This document shows, piece by piece, positions 14,401-14,617 of a stretch of 14,617 nt of DNA. The position numbers were made by a program, and so were the translations under genes. How positions within the stretch are numbered: position 1 is the stretch's first letter; each line of letters begins with the position of its first letter. This stretch comes from Treponema sp. UBA7570 (GTDB taxonomy: Bacteria; Spirochaetota; Spirochaetia; Treponematales; Treponemataceae), in assembly GCA_002477955.1 (NCBI GenBank), contig DLLE01000015.1, forward strand, positions 3,132 to 17,748, written 5' to 3'. The notes below the pieces were generated by a model. That model was not told where the DNA came from. It worked only from the letters and a program-made list of their open reading frames with translations, and did no database searches.

Positions 14401-14512
14401 CCAGCCCCGGCCGGAACGGCGCGATAGCGTTCCAAAAAAGAGAGGCGGTCAAAACCGCATTTCTTTTTTGGAATGCAGCGTAAGCGGAACCGTGGAGCGG
14501 CGGGTTAGAGCT
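14401..14512. repeat. GC-rich structured intergenic element E2
   Basis: A GC-rich block in the AT-rich gap between dut and the aminotransferase gene. It contains CCGGCCGG (14408-14415), hairpin GGAACG/CGTTCC (14413-14418/14428-14433), a 12-bp perfect arm pair TTCCAAAAAAGA/TCTTTTTTGGAA (14430-14441/14462-14473) extendable outward by G-U, C-G and G-C pairs, an inner GCGGT-CAAA-ACCGC hairpin (14445-14458), and the motif GAACC...GAGC.GC.GG (14487-14504) also seen in E1. The short and long hairpins share bases and cannot form together. No ORF is visible. Family not recognised. Confidence 0.6.
14430..14473. terminator. possible bidirectional intrinsic terminator inside E2
   Basis: A six-A tract, a short GC-rich hairpin (GCGGT/ACCGC, 14445-14458) and a six-T tract are nested, so both strands read as hairpin then T-run (three or four bases between). 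On the minus strand it lies just after the aminotransferase stop at 14540 and before the dut promoter, the right place to end that transcript. The inner stem is only five pairs, so efficiency is uncertain. Confidence 0.45.
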
Positions 14513-14539
14513 TAAATTGCGCTCCAAATTTATAAAAAA

Positions 14540-14617
14540 CTAAAAAGTTTCGAGGGTTTTCTTTAAAATCTCAAGACCTTCGTCGATTTCTGACTGCGAA
14601 ATATTCAGCGGCGGAAC
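14540..14617 (-). CDS. C-terminal end of a probable class III (PLP-dependent) aminotransferase, partial
   Basis: The minus strand is open from the window edge to TAG at 14540-14542 and encodes 25 residues: VPPLNISQSEIDEGLEILK, then KTLETF. The 'PPLNIS..EIDEGLEIL' pattern with a short helix to the end is typical of the extreme C-terminus of class III aminotransferases (acetylornithine/ornithine or 4-aminobutyrate type). The catalytic part lies beyond the window, so substrate and pathway cannot be given. It runs in the same direction as dut, but E2 and a separate dut promoter lie between them. Confidence 0.65.
   Translation of the reverse strand, partial: VPPLNISQSEIDEGLEILKKTLETF

Noticed and set aside
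1..14617. Mobile element, prophage, toxin-antitoxin or defence island
   Set aside because: No transposase, integrase, phage, nuclease or toxin-like frames were seen on either strand; apart from E1 and E2 the content is core-type genes with consistent codon use.

Overview
The window reads as an AT-rich chromosomal segment of a spirochaete, most likely a host-associated Treponema. This is inferred from protein content, without a database search: a secreted bactofilin operon, a spirochaete-style lipobox (FFSC), a c-di-GMP PilZ protein, an LptF/LptG pair and strong AAA/GAA/TTT codon bias. Nothing looks like a prophage, insertion sequence, CRISPR or defence island. It is mainly a core-genome region with two odd GC-rich intergenic elements.

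Layout. (1) 1-79: tRNA-Lys(UUU) on the minus strand, with a near-consensus promoter at 106-134. (2) 307-798: a small exported DUF5666-like protein, plus strand. (3) 799-1045: a gap holding GC-rich element E1, with an 18-bp perfect hairpin. (4) 1046-1999: a degenerate-receiver/PilZ protein, plus strand. (5) 4502-2082, minus strand: bactofilin, exported TPR protein and MtaB-type tRNA methylthiotransferase, tightly packed. (6) 4620-8407, plus strand: CapA-family lipoprotein overlapping an HrpA-like DEAH RNA helicase. (7) 14326-8433, minus strand: dut, lptF-like, lptG-like, tgt and a secreted HEAT-repeat protein, a probable five-gene operon with a TATAAT promoter at 14355-14383. (8) 14401-14512: GC-rich element E2, with a nested terminator-like hairpin. 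(9) 14540-14617: the last 25 codons of a probable class III aminotransferase, minus strand.

How the genes fit together. Two units mix envelope or shape proteins with RNA maintenance: bactofilin/TPR with MtaB, and LptF/LptG with Tgt and Dut. MtaB is the family that adds the ms2 group to t6A37, and tRNA-Lys(UUU), a known substrate in other bacteria, is encoded at the left edge. The PilZ protein suggests c-di-GMP signalling.

The most noteworthy signals are: (a) the divergent 4503-4619 region, where both promoters (17-nt spacers) place the predicted +1 exactly on the A of the ATG and neither gene has a usable Shine-Dalgarno, so both mRNAs may be leaderless; (b) elements E1 and E2, which share architecture and a 3' motif; (c) a basic N-terminal extension of about 115 residues on the LptF-like permease.
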